Assembly: GCF_003026455.1 (NCBI RefSeq)
Contig: NZ_PYMB01000002.1
Location: forward strand, 548,699 to 612,698
Direction of reading: 5' to 3'
From: Photobacterium rosenbergii
Lineage (GTDB): Bacteria; Pseudomonadota; Gammaproteobacteria; Enterobacterales; Vibrionaceae
Length of the DNA: 64,000 bases
Position numbers and translations under genes: made by a program. A model generated the notes under the pieces. The model saw only the letters and a list, made by a program, of their open reading frames with translations. It ran no database searches and had not been told where the DNA came from. Positions 7,638 through 17,439 of the stretch are shown here, in pieces. Numbering within the stretch: the stretch's first letter is position 1; each line of letters begins with the position of its first letter.

Positions 7638-9221
7638 TTAGTGGCTAGTTGCTGAAGTCAGCGCTCGGTCTTCAGGCTGGTTCTCAAAGTGGTAACGACC
7701 TGTTTTGAGAGCACTTGGCCCAAGTTTGGAGTAGCGGACCATCAGGAATGATTCGATGATCAGGAATAGGGTGTACAGCACATAGACCATTGCAATAGAT
7801 AGCATGATTTGACCCGGTTCAAGCTGGGAGGCTGCCATATTTACCGGTAGTACTTCACCCACTGCCCAAGGTTGACGGCCATATTCAGCAACAATCCAAC
7901 CCGCTTGGCTCGCAATCCATGGCAGTGGCATCGAGATAAGGGCCAATTTGAGCAACCATCGTTTCTGCGGTAGGGACTCACGGCAGCTATACCATGTGGC
8001 CAAGGCAAACAGCATAACCATTAGCATGCCGCAACCAACCATAATCCTGAAGCTCCAGAATAGCGGTGCAACTTGCGGGATAGTGTCTTCGGTTGCTTGC
8101 TTGATCTGTGCTTCGGTCGCATCGACCACAGAGTTGGTGTAAGACTTCAGCAGTAACCCATAACCGAGATCTTTTTTCACTTCGTTGAAGGCTTGGACAT
8201 CGTCCTCGGTGTGGAATCCGCTACGCAGTTTTTCCAGCAGGCCATAGGCAACCATACCATTGCGGATCCTAGCCTCGTTTTGCTTCATCAGGTCATCGAT
8301 ACCCATGACTTGTTCATCAAATGAGCGGGTTGCAATGATGCCCATAAGGTAAGGGATCTTAATGGCGTAGTCGGTTTCCTTGGTTTCTTGGTTAGGGAAG
8401 CCAAATAGCGTGAAGGATGCAGGCGCTTCTTCGGTATGCCATTCGGCCTCAATCGCTGCCAGTTTGACTTGCTGTACGTCACCGAGTTCGTAACCAGACT
8501 CATCACCCAGTAGCAATGTACCCAGGATAGCGGTAAGGCCGAATGCTGCAGCAACCGCAAATGAGCGGCGAGCGAAGGTGATATCTCGGCGTTTTAGCAG
8601 GTAGAAGGCACTGATGGCCATAACAAACATAGCGCCAGTGGTGTAACCGCCGGCGACGGTGTGCAAGAATTTAACCTGAGTGACTGGGTTGAAAACGACT
8701 TCGACAAAGTCGGTCATTTCCATGCGCATGGTTTCAAAATTGAACTCTGCGCCGACCGGATTTTGCATCCAGCCGTTGGCCATCAAAATCCATAGGCCGG
8801 AAAAGTTCGAACCCAGTGCCGTCAACCAAGTGATGGCAAGGTGCTGGCGTTTTGAAAGTCGGTCCCAACCAAAAAAGAATAGGCCAACCAAGGTTGATTC
8901 GAGGAAGAACGCAATAAGCGCTTCGATGGCCAGCGGCGCACCAAAGATATCCCCAACATAGTGGGAGTAGAAAGACCAGTTTGTCCCGAACTGGAATTCC
9001 ATGGTGAGGCCAGTAGCAACACCAATCGCAAAGTTAATCCCGAATAACTTGCCCCAGAACTTTGTCATGTCTTTGTATATTTGCTGGCCGGTAATGACAT
9101 ACATGGTTTCCATGATTGCCAGCAATACGACTAGCCCTATGGTTAAGGGCACGAAAATAAAATGGTACAGTGCCGTCGTGGCGAACTGTATCCGCGATAG
9201 TTCGGCTACTTCGTTGAGCAT
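7638..9221 (-). CDS. cydA: Cytochrome bd ubiquinol oxidase subunit I
   Basis: A 527-residue polytopic membrane protein. Heme-ligand candidates are His20 ([15 protein letters not shown]), the His in [13 protein letters not shown], and the Met in [14 protein letters not shown]. The quinol-binding Q-loop contains [20 protein letters not shown], and the C-terminal conserved block is [19 protein letters not shown]. Length and motifs match the proteobacterial CydA. First gene of the leftward cydABX operon. Such operons are commonly controlled by ArcA and FNR, but I did not identify a site with confidence. Confidence 0.97.
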   Translation of the reverse strand: MLNEVAELSRIQFATTALYHFIFVPLTIGLVVLLAIMETMYVITGQQIYKDMTKFWGKLFGINFAIGVATGLTMEFQFGTNWSFYSHYVGDIFGAPLAIEALIAFFLESTLVGLFFFGWDRLSKRQHLAITWLTALGSNFSGLWILMANGWMQNPVGAEFNFETMRMEMTDFVEVVFNPVTQVKFLHTVAGGYTTGAMFVMAISAFYLLKRRDITFARRSFAVAAAFGLTAILGTLLLGDESGYELGDVQQVKLAAIEAEWHTEEAPASFTLFGFPNQETKETDYAIKIPYLMGIIATRSFDEQVMGIDDLMKQNEARIRNGMVAYGLLEKLRSGFHTEDDVQAFNEVKKDLGYGLLLKSYTNSVVDATEAQIKQATEDTIPQVAPLFWSFRIMVGCGMLMVMLFALATWYSCRESLPQKRWLLKLALISMPLPWIASQAGWIVAEYGRQPWAVGEVLPVNMAASQLEPGQIMLSIAMVYVLYTLFLIIESFLMVRYSKLGPSALKTGRYHFENQPEDRALTSATSH

Positions 9222-9565
9222 GATTTCCTCCCCGTCAGGCTGTTTGACGGAATATTTCTTTATATTTCTTGGATATTCTCTATCGGGTCGAGCAACACAT
9301 AGAGCGGGGAGAATGGTAATGCTGGCTCGGAGTTAAGGGTAGTCAAACATATATAATCAAGGGTTAAGTACCTCTTAACAATGACTGAATTACTCATTGG
9401 TTAAGGTTAGAGATATTCACAGAAGCTATTGATTGCTGGTAAGGTCTTTTTGCCTCGGGGGCGAAAATTGCCTTACATTTATTAAATGTGAGGCAAAAGG
9501 CGGATGTGGCCAGATGGCCAATGGGTTCAACCACCTCGATTTCATGGAACTGGATAGAGAAAACA
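9222..9565. other. Intergenic region between cydA and the AraC regulator
   Basis: About 340 bases between two divergent genes, so it must hold both promoters. The only structured element I see is a near-perfect 29-base palindrome at 9468-9496, listed separately. No small coding gene is evident. Confidence 0.5.
9468..9496. promoter_or_regulatory. 29-base near-perfect palindrome upstream of the AraC gene
   Basis: TTGCCTTACATTTA and TAAATGTGAGGCAA are inverted copies with a single mismatch and one base between them. It lies about 70 bases before the AraC start. The tight spacing favours a protein-binding site over an RNA hairpin; the ligand is unknown. Confidence 0.45.
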
Positions 9566-10564
9566 ATGAGAACAATAACAAGCGTCCGATTAATTTGTGA
9601 CGCTGCCAAAGGGAAGGGGATCAGTGTTGCTGATTGCTTGAGAGACACCGGCTTGTCAGAAAGTGAAATCGGCCACGATGATCTTACATTGACGGTGGAA
9701 CAAGAAATCGCAGTGATCCAAAACTATGTCTCCTTGTCTGGTGGGCAGGTAGGGCTGGGCGCAGAAATCGGTTTCCAGATGCATGTGAATGTCTTTGGTA
9801 TTTGGGGCTTTGCCATATTGACCAGCCCAACGATGCGGGCTGCGTTCTTGACTGCCATTGATTACGTCAAATTGTCCTTTGTGCTTGCCAAGCTATCTTT
9901 CGCTGAGACAGAAACGGTGGGCGTGCTTACCTTCGATATGAGCGAACTGCCAAAAGCTATCGAACCTTTTGTCCTTGAGCGGCATACTGTAGTCACGCTT
10001 AACTTTTTGAAAGAATCCCTGCCAGAGTCAGCCCTTGCTGATATCTATCTCAAGACAACACTTTCTGATCCGGATTATCTCGCTTCGATTGAGAAAGTCC
10101 TCGGAATAAAGGTAAAGGGCGGTAGCGACAGCCATTCTCTGGTAATTCCCAAACAGTGGCTGGATTTGCCCCTGCCTAAAAGTGACCCTGTCACATTAAG
10201 GTTCTGCCTTGAGCAATGCGATACCATCGTGGCAAAAGAGGCTGATGAGGAAAACCAATGGACCGAAAAGGTCAAGCAAGTGGTGCTCGAAGATATCGCA
10301 GAAGAGAAAACCCTCAATGCGGTTGCTGAAAAGTTATCGATGACCGAGCGTACTTTGCGCCGCCGTTTAAACGATGAAGGAACGACTTATCGGGAACTGT
10401 ATGCCAATACCCGTCTGACAGTTGCCAAGGAATTGCTTGAAGCATCATGCTTGAATGTGGATACGGTATCTTGGCGGGTGGGTTACGCTGAGCCGGCCAG
10501 TTTTGTGCGTGCTTTTATCAAGAAATTCGGCTTTTCGCCTGGCAGCATCAAAAAAGCATGCTGA
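9566..10564 (+). CDS. AraC-family regulator with arabinose-binding-like N-terminal domain
   Basis: A 332-residue regulator. The N-terminal two thirds match the Arabinose_bd-type domain found in OruR/ArgR-like AraC proteins (blocks VEQEIAVIQNYVSLSGG, NVFGIWGFAILTSPTMRAA). The C-terminal AraC DNA-binding domain covers about residues 235-330: LNAVAEKLSMTERTLRRRLN and VSWRVGYAEPASFVRAFIKK form its two helix-turn-helices. I start at ATG 9566, where the conserved domain begins; a frame open 26 codons earlier runs through the palindrome. The gene faces an aldehyde dehydrogenase across a terminator, so a functional link is possible but not shown. Confidence 0.85.
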   Translation: MRTITSVRLICDAAKGKGISVADCLRDTGLSESEIGHDDLTLTVEQEIAVIQNYVSLSGGQVGLGAEIGFQMHVNVFGIWGFAILTSPTMRAAFLTAIDYVKLSFVLAKLSFAETETVGVLTFDMSELPKAIEPFVLERHTVVTLNFLKESLPESALADIYLKTTLSDPDYLASIEKVLGIKVKGGSDSHSLVIPKQWLDLPLPKSDPVTLRFCLEQCDTIVAKEADEENQWTEKVKQVVLEDIAEEKTLNAVAEKLSMTERTLRRRLNDEGTTYRELYANTRLTVAKELLEASCLNVDTVSWRVGYAEPASFVRAFIKKFGFSPGSIKKAC

Positions 10565-10591
10565 CCTTCAACCAAAGGCCTGTCATGAGTT

Positions 10592-10627
10592 AACCACCAC
10601 TGAAATCAAATAGCAGTGGTGGTTTTC
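10592..10627. terminator. Bidirectional terminator
   Basis: Stem AACCACCACTG / CAGTGGTGGTT with an 11-base loop, followed by TTC on the plus strand. It separates the convergent AraC and aldehyde dehydrogenase genes. Confidence 0.75.
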
Positions 10628-10664
10628 AACCTTTGATTTTTAATTACTTAGGTACAGCTTTCAG

Positions 10665-12116
10665 TTAAAATTTTTTCAGCCGTTTTAGCTGGAAGTTGAT
10701 AAAGAAATTGAACATCTTGTTGCCCCATGGTGCTGCGATATATTGGCTGGCATCAAAGCGGCCTTTGACCACAATCGATTTGGCCTTGGAGAAATTCAAG
10801 AAGCCTTCCTTGCCGTGATAATGCCCCATTCCAGAGGGACCGACACCGCCAAACGGCATATCATCCACCATGGTGTGGGTCATCACTTCATTGATACAGA
10901 CCCCGCCGGAGTGAGTGTTTTGTACCACTTTATCTACCCGGCGTTTATCCCAGTCAAAATAATATAGTGCAAGCGGGCGGTCATGGTTTTGCACGTATTC
11001 AATCGCATCATCCAGCGTATCATAAGGAACCAAAGGCAGGATTGGGCCGAAGATCTCTTCCTTTAGCACTCGCATATCCGAAGTGACATTTTTCACAACA
11101 TGCATGGGTAACTTGCGAGTGCCAGCGAAGTCTTCATTGGCGGGGTTAATCACAACAACGTCTGCGCCTTTTTGTTTGGCGTCCTCAATGTTATCTAACA
11201 ATCGGTCGCGTTGCCGCTCAGTAATGATCGACGTGTAGTCATTGTTGTCGCGCATGGTTGGGTAGTGCTTGGCAATAGCGGCGCTGAAGGCGTCACTGAA
11301 CTGATCGATTTTATGGCGGGGTACCAGAATATAATCAGGGGAAACACACACCTGTCCGGCATTGAGTCCTTTACCAAAGGCGATCCTCTTAGCCGCCTCC
11401 TCAATGGGGAAGTCATCATGGATGATAGCCGGTGACTTACCGCCCAACTCCAAGGTGACAGGGGTAAGGTTTTTTGCTGCAGCCTGCATAACGATACTAC
11501 CGACCTGGGTTGAGCCAGTGAATACGATATGGTCAAAAGGAAGTTGGGTAAACTCAGTTGCGACCTCGACACCGCCGTTGACGACGATAATTTCGTCTGA
11601 GGTAAAAAACTCTTCAATCATTTGCTTGATCAAAGCCCCTGTTTCCGGTGCAAATTCCGAGGTTTTGATCATTGCCAGGTTACCGGCAGCAAGAGCCCCC
11701 GCTAGTGGTGATAAGCCCAAAAAGATCGGGAAGTTCCAAGGAACCACGATACCAACAACGCCGAGTGGCTGGTAACGGACCTCGGTCTTCGCTCCGAATA
11801 GCATCAATGGCGTTTTGCGGCTTGAGGTTTTCATCCACTTGCGAAGGTGTTTCTTGTTGTAGTGGATACCTTCGAAAATAGGCAGCAGTTCGATCATCAG
11901 GGTTTCGGCACGGGAGCGGCCATTAAAATCACGATCTACTGCTTTAATTAGGCGGTCTTGATAGGTAACAAGTGCTTGGTGTAAACGCTGCAGGCGCTCA
12001 ATTCGCTGCGCGGCAGTTGGCGCAGGGGTACGCAGAAAAGCACTTTTCAGGTTTTCCAGGCTAGGGCCAAGGGCCACTTCCGGTTTATCAATGTCATAAA
12101 TTGGATGAGCTGACAT
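10665..12116 (-). CDS. Coniferyl-aldehyde-type NAD(P)-dependent aldehyde dehydrogenase
   Basis: A 483-residue aldehyde dehydrogenase. The oxidising apparatus is visible: cofactor and proton-relay segment VVPWNFPIFLGLSPLAGALA, FTGSTQVGSIV, the catalytic Glu in TLELGGKSPAI, and the catalytic Cys in GLNAGQVCVSPDY. The short length, the C-terminal FGGVGPSGMGHYHGKEGF block and a hydrophobic tail place it in the class-3/coniferyl aldehyde dehydrogenase branch. AAGGAG lies 6 bases before the ATG. The substrate is probably a long-chain or aromatic aldehyde. It is divergent from a LysR gene 130 bases away, which may or may not control it. Confidence 0.88.
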   Translation of the reverse strand: MSAHPIYDIDKPEVALGPSLENLKSAFLRTPAPTAAQRIERLQRLHQALVTYQDRLIKAVDRDFNGRSRAETLMIELLPIFEGIHYNKKHLRKWMKTSSRKTPLMLFGAKTEVRYQPLGVVGIVVPWNFPIFLGLSPLAGALAAGNLAMIKTSEFAPETGALIKQMIEEFFTSDEIIVVNGGVEVATEFTQLPFDHIVFTGSTQVGSIVMQAAAKNLTPVTLELGGKSPAIIHDDFPIEEAAKRIAFGKGLNAGQVCVSPDYILVPRHKIDQFSDAFSAAIAKHYPTMRDNNDYTSIITERQRDRLLDNIEDAKQKGADVVVINPANEDFAGTRKLPMHVVKNVTSDMRVLKEEIFGPILPLVPYDTLDDAIEYVQNHDRPLALYYFDWDKRRVDKVVQNTHSGGVCINEVMTHTMVDDMPFGGVGPSGMGHYHGKEGFLNFSKAKSIVVKGRFDASQYIAAPWGNKMFNFFINFQLKRLKKF

Positions 12117-12247
12117 ATCTGACTCCTTAATGGATCATTTTAGCTTTGAGTCAGAGTATGTCGTTGGCAAGTGACAAACCGAATGTTGATAGCGGACAAT
12201 TTGTTGTCGAAAGCGGACACCACAAATGGCTCAATTGGCCAAAATCA

Positions 12248-13105
12248 TCAGAATGTCTCGCGGAATAAATCGATTAAAACTTTAATTTTTTCCGGAAGAT
12301 AGACAGCAGAGGGGTAGACCAGAGTGAGGTTATGGTCGGGGTATTCAAAATGGGGTAGCACCTTGACCAATTGGCCTTTTTCAATGGCTCTTCTAGAGTG
12401 GGCCTCTGGAATGAAAGCAATACCGCTACCGTCCATGGCCATGTTACGCAGTAAGGTTAGATCGTCCGATTGAACTGAGATATGCAGCTCGGATGGGATC
12501 AAGCTAGCATTGTAGCGATTGGTCAGCAGCCGGTGTGATTTGAGATCTTCGGTTGATTCAATCGGCGGAAACTTTGCTAGATATTCTTTTGAGGCAACCA
12601 GGTTGCTGCGATATGACAGCAAGCTAAATTGAATGTAACTGTCATCACTGACTTTGACTACGCTTGGCAGTACTTGTAGGTCAAAAGCTTGCCGCTTTAA
12701 ATCGACACTCTCTTGGTGGTTTTCAATTTCCACTCGTATGTTCGGATAGCGACTAGTGTATTCAGTGATGATTTCATTGAATGCAGATAGCGTCATTATC
12801 GCCGTCGGAATAGCAAGCCTAACCGTGCCGGCAAAGTTTGACTGTTGCTCGCTAAATACCTTTATCCCCTGCTGCAACAACTCAATGGGTTGTGAAGCCA
12901 TATCAAATAGCTGCTTGCCTTTGTCTGTTAGTTCAATCGTTCGCGTTGTTCGGATCAGCAGTTGACAGCCAAGGGCGGATTCAAGCTCTTGTAAGCGACG
13001 ACTGATCTTAGAACGTTGAAGATTGTTGGCAGCCGCTGCAGCACTGATACCGCCATGTTCTACGGTTTGGATGAAGAGATGGAGATCATCAAGATTGACT
13101 TTCAT
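12248..13105 (-). CDS. LysR-family regulator
   Basis: A 285-residue LysR protein with the N-terminal winged helix MKVNLDDLHLFIQTVEHGGI, recognition-helix segment NNLQRSKISRRLQELESALG, and a periplasmic-binding-like effector domain from about residue 90. It is divergent from the HlyD/DUF2955 efflux genes with about 100 bases between starts, the standard layout for a LysR regulator and its target. I infer control of that efflux pair. The alternative target, the aldehyde dehydrogenase, lies downstream in the opposite position. Confidence 0.9.
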   Translation of the reverse strand: MKVNLDDLHLFIQTVEHGGISAAAAANNLQRSKISRRLQELESALGCQLLIRTTRTIELTDKGKQLFDMASQPIELLQQGIKVFSEQQSNFAGTVRLAIPTAIMTLSAFNEIITEYTSRYPNIRVEIENHQESVDLKRQAFDLQVLPSVVKVSDDSYIQFSLLSYRSNLVASKEYLAKFPPIESTEDLKSHRLLTNRYNASLIPSELHISVQSDDLTLLRNMAMDGSGIAFIPEAHSRRAIEKGQLVKVLPHFEYPDHNLTLVYPSAVYLPEKIKVLIDLFRETF

Positions 13106-13202
13106 TGTCCTATTTTTAGGTCTTATGTGTGTTAGTTATCATTCTACTTTAACACAGACCATTTCTTTATAATCCGCGAAAAAAGGATTCGTGGAGTGAA
13201 GA

Positions 13203-14267
13203 ATGAACGCTGATAAGCAATTTAGAATTTGGATGCGTACGCTTATTGTCCTGTTTATTGTGCTTTTTGCATATGTGATCACTGCTGATAGGTATGCGCC
13301 GATCACCACAGAGGGACGTGTTCAGGGCTATGTGGTTCAAGTGGCACCGGAGGTTTCCGGAAAAATTACCCAGGTTCTGGTAGTGAACAATCAGCAGGTA
13401 CGAGCCGGTGATCCGCTGTTCAATATTGACGATCGCAAATATCAAATTGAGCTTGAAAAAGCCAAGCTGTCATTAAAGTCGGCTTATGAGAAAGAAGCGA
13501 CGTTGTACTCTCAACGTGAAGCAGCCCTTGCCAACATAAGTCGGGCAGAAGCCAATTATATCAACTCCCACCGAGAGTACTTACGGTTACAAAAGCTGTC
13601 GAATCGAAAAGTGATTTCCCAGTCCCAACTTGATAATGCACAGGCACAAGACAGGGTAGCGAAAGCGACTTTGCTTGCTGAGGAGCAAAATCTGAAAGTG
13701 ATCGAAAGCCAGTTGGGCCGAGCTAAGGGGGAAAGTACCGCAGTTCTCACCGCCAGAAACCAAGTTGAAAGGGCCGAGCTTGATCTCAGCAACACCGTCG
13801 TGGTGGCACCAAGCGATGGTGTTGTTACTAACCTTCAGCTTGAAGAAGGAACTACGGCAAATGTGAACTCGCCACTTCTGACCTTTGTTCCCTCTGGATC
13901 GTTATGGTTAGCCGCTGATTTTCGTGAAAAGTCTGTTGCGGCAATCAATCAACATTATTCTGCGTTAGTTGCCTTTGATGCTAACCCCGGTGAAGTCTAC
14001 CCATTTTCAATTAGCAGCCGTGATTACGGTGTCGCGGCGGCCCAGCAAAGGCCAGATGGCTTCCTGACCGAGGTGGCAAGCAATAACCGCTGGGTTCGTG
14101 ATGCCCAACGAACAAGAATTAATTTAACCACTGACAAGCCACTACCTCAGTCCCTCTTCGTGGGTTCGAGGGCAACCGTGGTGGTTTATCCACAAACCGA
14201 TTCGTTCTGGGCAACGATGGCCCGAGTCCAAATCAAACTAGCTAGCTGGTTTCACTTCATCTATTAG
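13203..14267 (+). CDS. HlyD/EmrA-family membrane fusion protein
   Basis: A 354-residue periplasmic adaptor with one N-terminal membrane anchor (residues 10-30, LIVLFIVLFAYVITA). The lipoyl/barrel half motifs are GYVVQVAPEVSGKITQVLVV and VVVAPSDGVVTNLQLEEGT, separated by a long coiled-coil hairpin (about residues 75-190). GGAGTGA precedes the start. The family links an inner-membrane pump to an outer-membrane channel. It is followed by a DUF2955 protein 9 bases later, a pair typical of AaeAB-like aromatic-acid or drug efflux. Confidence 0.88.
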   Translation: MNADKQFRIWMRTLIVLFIVLFAYVITADRYAPITTEGRVQGYVVQVAPEVSGKITQVLVVNNQQVRAGDPLFNIDDRKYQIELEKAKLSLKSAYEKEATLYSQREAALANISRAEANYINSHREYLRLQKLSNRKVISQSQLDNAQAQDRVAKATLLAEEQNLKVIESQLGRAKGESTAVLTARNQVERAELDLSNTVVVAPSDGVVTNLQLEEGTTANVNSPLLTFVPSGSLWLAADFREKSVAAINQHYSALVAFDANPGEVYPFSISSRDYGVAAAQQRPDGFLTEVASNNRWVRDAQRTRINLTTDKPLPQSLFVGSRATVVVYPQTDSFWATMARVQIKLASWFHFIY

Positions 14268-14276
14268 GAAAAGTTG

Positions 14277-15290
14277 ATGAAAACCTTACGTATTTGGTTC
14301 GGTTGCTCAATGGGGCTGGCCCTTAGCATGGTGTTTGATTGGTCCTATGGATTCTTCGCCATCATGCTGCCGCTGTTTATTCTTGGCAAAATGGAACGAT
14401 TTAGTCTGGCAGCCAACATCTTAGTACTGGTTTCTGTGGTGTGGACAACCACCTTGGCTACTATTTTGGTGCAGATGTTCCAGTTTCATCCTGTCATCTT
14501 GAGCGTGGCCGTGGGGTTAATGATGCTGGTTAACTGTATTGCGATGATGAAGCCATCGACGTATCTGTTCGGGTTTATTGGGTTATTTGTTGGTTCGATT
14601 GTATTGAGTTTTGCTAGTTACGATTTTATCGATATAGAAGACTTTAATATTAACCTATGGGTAACGACGGTTGTGAATATTGGTGTATGTGCTTTTGCAT
14701 ATTGGTTGTTCCCAGAAAGAACCTCACAGTGCGTGGATAATCAAGTATCGACACCGGTAAAAAAGGACATTGATTATATCGCGCAGGTCGCCTTGGGCTG
14801 GGTAGTTGCCATGGCTGCTTTTTTCGTGTTCCAAGTGGCAAATCTCTACGACTCGCTGTCGGCACTGGCTTCCATCATTATCCTTCTCACACCCATGACG
14901 TTGGCAGGTTCGATGGGTGTAGCAAAGATCCGGATTATCGGCACTGGGCTTGGTTGCCTTGCCGGTGCCATGGTCCAGCTCATTCTGGGTAAATGGTTTG
15001 GGAATGGGGTATTGCTCTGGTTGGCACTGACCATAGCAATGGGGTGGTTTTGTCACTGGCAGACCAAAGGTCAAATCAAATCTGCCATTGGGTTCTCGGC
15101 AATGTCTGCGTTGACTGTGCCGATGACGACCTCTTTGGTCCCTGAGCAACAAGATGCGTTTTTCTCCATTTTGTACCGTTTCAGTTCAATATTTGTCGCA
15201 GTAGCACTGACCGTTATGGTGATCTGGGTTGCCCATCATTGCATCCGAGAGTGTTTGCTGCCTGCAAAAAGCCTAACTCAATCCAATTAG
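14277..15290 (+). CDS. DUF2955 membrane protein (aromatic efflux-type permease)
   Basis: A 337-residue protein with about ten membrane segments in two halves separated by a short hydrophilic stretch (about residues 150-165). It belongs to DUF2955, distantly related to the FUSC/AaeB permeases. AGGAA sits 6 bases before the ATG at 14277; a TTG one codon earlier would be too close. It works presumably with the HlyD protein upstream. The exported substrate is unknown. Confidence 0.8.
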   Translation: MKTLRIWFGCSMGLALSMVFDWSYGFFAIMLPLFILGKMERFSLAANILVLVSVVWTTTLATILVQMFQFHPVILSVAVGLMMLVNCIAMMKPSTYLFGFIGLFVGSIVLSFASYDFIDIEDFNINLWVTTVVNIGVCAFAYWLFPERTSQCVDNQVSTPVKKDIDYIAQVALGWVVAMAAFFVFQVANLYDSLSALASIIILLTPMTLAGSMGVAKIRIIGTGLGCLAGAMVQLILGKWFGNGVLLWLALTIAMGWFCHWQTKGQIKSAIGFSAMSALTVPMTTSLVPEQQDAFFSILYRFSSIFVAVALTVMVIWVAHHCIRECLLPAKSLTQSN

Positions 15291-15322
15291 GCCTGGCCGG
15301 TATATTTGCCAAGAGAAGTAAT

Positions 15323-16210
15323 ATGAAAGTTGAAGATCTTGAATTATTTACCACCATTGTTCGCTTGGGTGGATTCACTGCTGCAGCCAATGCGTTGGAA
15401 TTACCAAGAAGCAACGTGAGCAGGCGGATAAGCAAGCTAGAGGAAGAATTGAATCTGAAATTGTTCTTTCGTACTACCCGGCAAATATCGTTAACCCAAT
15501 ATGGGAAAAAGTATTATGAAGAGGTGGTCAAGGCGCTTGAAACCTTAAATAGGGCACGGTTGGCTACGGATTCAATTTCAGATGTACCGAAAGGAAGAAT
15601 TAAAATTGGGTTATTGCCTGAAACCGATGAGGCTATTTCGCCTCTATTATTTTTATTTCTCGATAAATACCCCGAAATAGAACTGGATATTCGCAGTATC
15701 AACAACGGGTTTATTGATACCTATCAACAAGATCTGGATCTGGCCTTTCATGCTGGCGAGGTCATAGACTCGAACTTGGTGGCAAGGGAAATTACCGGGC
15801 TTAATGGCAGGATTGTCGCTTCGCCTGATTACATTGAAAAACATGGCAGGCCGCAGCAACCCCACGATCTCTCCGATCACAGCTGTATTTGTTTTCGATG
15901 GCCAAATGGACAGGTTGTTAATTGCTGGCCGATAGCAGGAGAAGAGGTCATGGTAAGAGGGAAGCTGACCAGCAACAGTATTGGGTTGATTAAGCGTGCT
16001 GCTCTCAATGGACGCGGGTTGGCGTTCTTACCGAAATTATTTATTAATGCTGAATTGAAAGATAACGAGCTTATTTCACTGCTCAATGACTTTGAAAATC
16101 CATTTAATAGTGAAAAGGTCTGGTTACTTTATCCGGAAACCAAAGGGATCAGCCGAGCCACAAGATTGTTAATTGAATATTTGGTTGAGGAAGTCCCTAA
16201 AATTTCATGA
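15323..16210 (+). CDS. LysR-family regulator
   Basis: A 295-residue LysR protein starting MKVEDLELFTTIVRLGGF, with recognition segment ALELPRSNVSRRISKLEEEL and effector domain from about residue 88 (KGRIKIGLLPETDEAISPLL). I start at ATG 15323, where the family N-terminus begins and which follows AAGAGAAG; the longer open frame runs back into the DUF2955 gene. It lies 32 bases behind DUF2955 and 96 bases before an RND pump on the same strand, so it may regulate either. Confidence 0.9.
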   Translation: MKVEDLELFTTIVRLGGFTAAANALELPRSNVSRRISKLEEELNLKLFFRTTRQISLTQYGKKYYEEVVKALETLNRARLATDSISDVPKGRIKIGLLPETDEAISPLLFLFLDKYPEIELDIRSINNGFIDTYQQDLDLAFHAGEVIDSNLVAREITGLNGRIVASPDYIEKHGRPQQPHDLSDHSCICFRWPNGQVVNCWPIAGEEVMVRGKLTSNSIGLIKRAALNGRGLAFLPKLFINAELKDNELISLLNDFENPFNSEKVWLLYPETKGISRATRLLIEYLVEEVPKIS

Positions 16211-16258
16211 TTGTCCGGAAATGTGCAACATAGATTTCCCGAAACGACGGATTATCTC

Positions 16259-16274
16259 ATATAGCTAGCTATAT
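16259..16274. promoter_or_regulatory. Perfect 16-base palindrome before the RND operon
   Basis: ATATAGCTAGCTATAT reads the same on both strands and stands 33 bases before the adaptor-protein start. It is a candidate operator or part of the promoter; a LysR or other dimeric regulator could bind it. Confidence 0.45.
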
Positions 16275-16306
16275 AAAATGACCTTCACATTTTTGAGGGT
16301 CACATT

Positions 16307-17434
16307 ATGAAACCGACACTTCACTTGATTCCGATGATGGCAATAGCTTCAGGCTTGGCCCTTACCGGTTGTGATAATCAATCACCTTTAGAACCAACCC
16401 ATACGATTAAACAACCCGTCAATGTCATTCGTTTGGCTGACAGTCAAAAAATAAAGCGCCACCAGTTTACGGGTAAGCTCAAATCATCAGAAACGGCCGC
16501 CATTGCCTTTCGCGTTCCGGGTCTGATCCACGAGTTACTTGTTAAACCTGGGGATTCAGTCAAAAAAGGGCAAGTGGTTGCCCGTTTGGATCCCCATGAT
16601 TACCAAGTGTCTATCCGTGAACTGGAGGCGCGCCTTGATGAAGCAAAAGCGTCGTATAAATTAGCCAAGATTGAACTCAAGCGGGTCAAACAAGCGGTCA
16701 AAGACGATGCTGTCTCTAGTGTTAGCTTGGATAGGGCACAAAGTGGTTATGAGCGTGCCAAGGCCATGGTTGAGGTGGTGAGCCAAAACCTGCAAAGAGC
16801 CAAAGACGCACTCTCCTATACCGAGCTTAAAGCCCCGTTTGAGGGAGTTATTGCCCGAAATAATTTTGAAGCCTTTGAGCAAGTTTCTCCCGGTTTATCG
16901 GTTTTCACGCTGCATAAACCGCAACTGCTTAATGTAGAGATTGATGTACCAGAAAACCTCATTGACCAATTCTCTGACACTATTTCCACATTGGCTTCGA
17001 TCTCATGGTATCAGGCTGAACGCACATTGCCTGCAGAACTGATTGAAATTGAAACATTACCGGATCCAATCAAACAGACCTATGCCGTGACCTACCAAGT
17101 TGATACCGAGGCTGTGGCTGAGGCTCGGGTTCTACCGGGGAAAAGTGTCACGCTGACGACTTCTCTGGCAGGTCAGAGTGATGTTTTTTGCCTGCCATAT
17201 TCAGCGGTGCTGGGTGAAGAGGGTGAGCATTATGTTTTCAAAGTTGATCATTATGGCACTGGTGAAAATAACACAGTGCAATCTGTCGGAGTGCAAGTTG
17301 ATACTTTCCAAGACAGTAAGATGTGCGTTCAGGGACGGCTGAATTCAGAAGATTTGATTGTCGTTGCGGGTGGAAGTTACTTGCAACCGGGCGATACCGT
17401 TGGTGATATTCGCCTGCGTAGCAAAGAGGGGTAA
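16307..17434 (+). CDS. RND periplasmic adaptor lipoprotein
   Basis: A 375-residue membrane fusion protein with a lipoprotein signal (lipobox LALTGC, cysteine at residue 22). The lipoyl half motifs are FRVPGLIHELLVKPGDSVKK and YTELKAPFEGVIARNNFEAF, with a coiled-coil hairpin between them and a beta-barrel domain after residue 210. GAGGGTCAC precedes the ATG. First gene of a complete adaptor-pump-channel operon (16307-21952). Substrate unknown. Confidence 0.92.
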   Translation: MKPTLHLIPMMAIASGLALTGCDNQSPLEPTHTIKQPVNVIRLADSQKIKRHQFTGKLKSSETAAIAFRVPGLIHELLVKPGDSVKKGQVVARLDPHDYQVSIRELEARLDEAKASYKLAKIELKRVKQAVKDDAVSSVSLDRAQSGYERAKAMVEVVSQNLQRAKDALSYTELKAPFEGVIARNNFEAFEQVSPGLSVFTLHKPQLLNVEIDVPENLIDQFSDTISTLASISWYQAERTLPAELIEIETLPDPIKQTYAVTYQVDTEAVAEARVLPGKSVTLTTSLAGQSDVFCLPYSAVLGEEGEHYVFKVDHYGTGENNTVQSVGVQVDTFQDSKMCVQGRLNSEDLIVVAGGSYLQPGDTVGDIRLRSKEG

Positions 17435-17439
17435 CGGCG

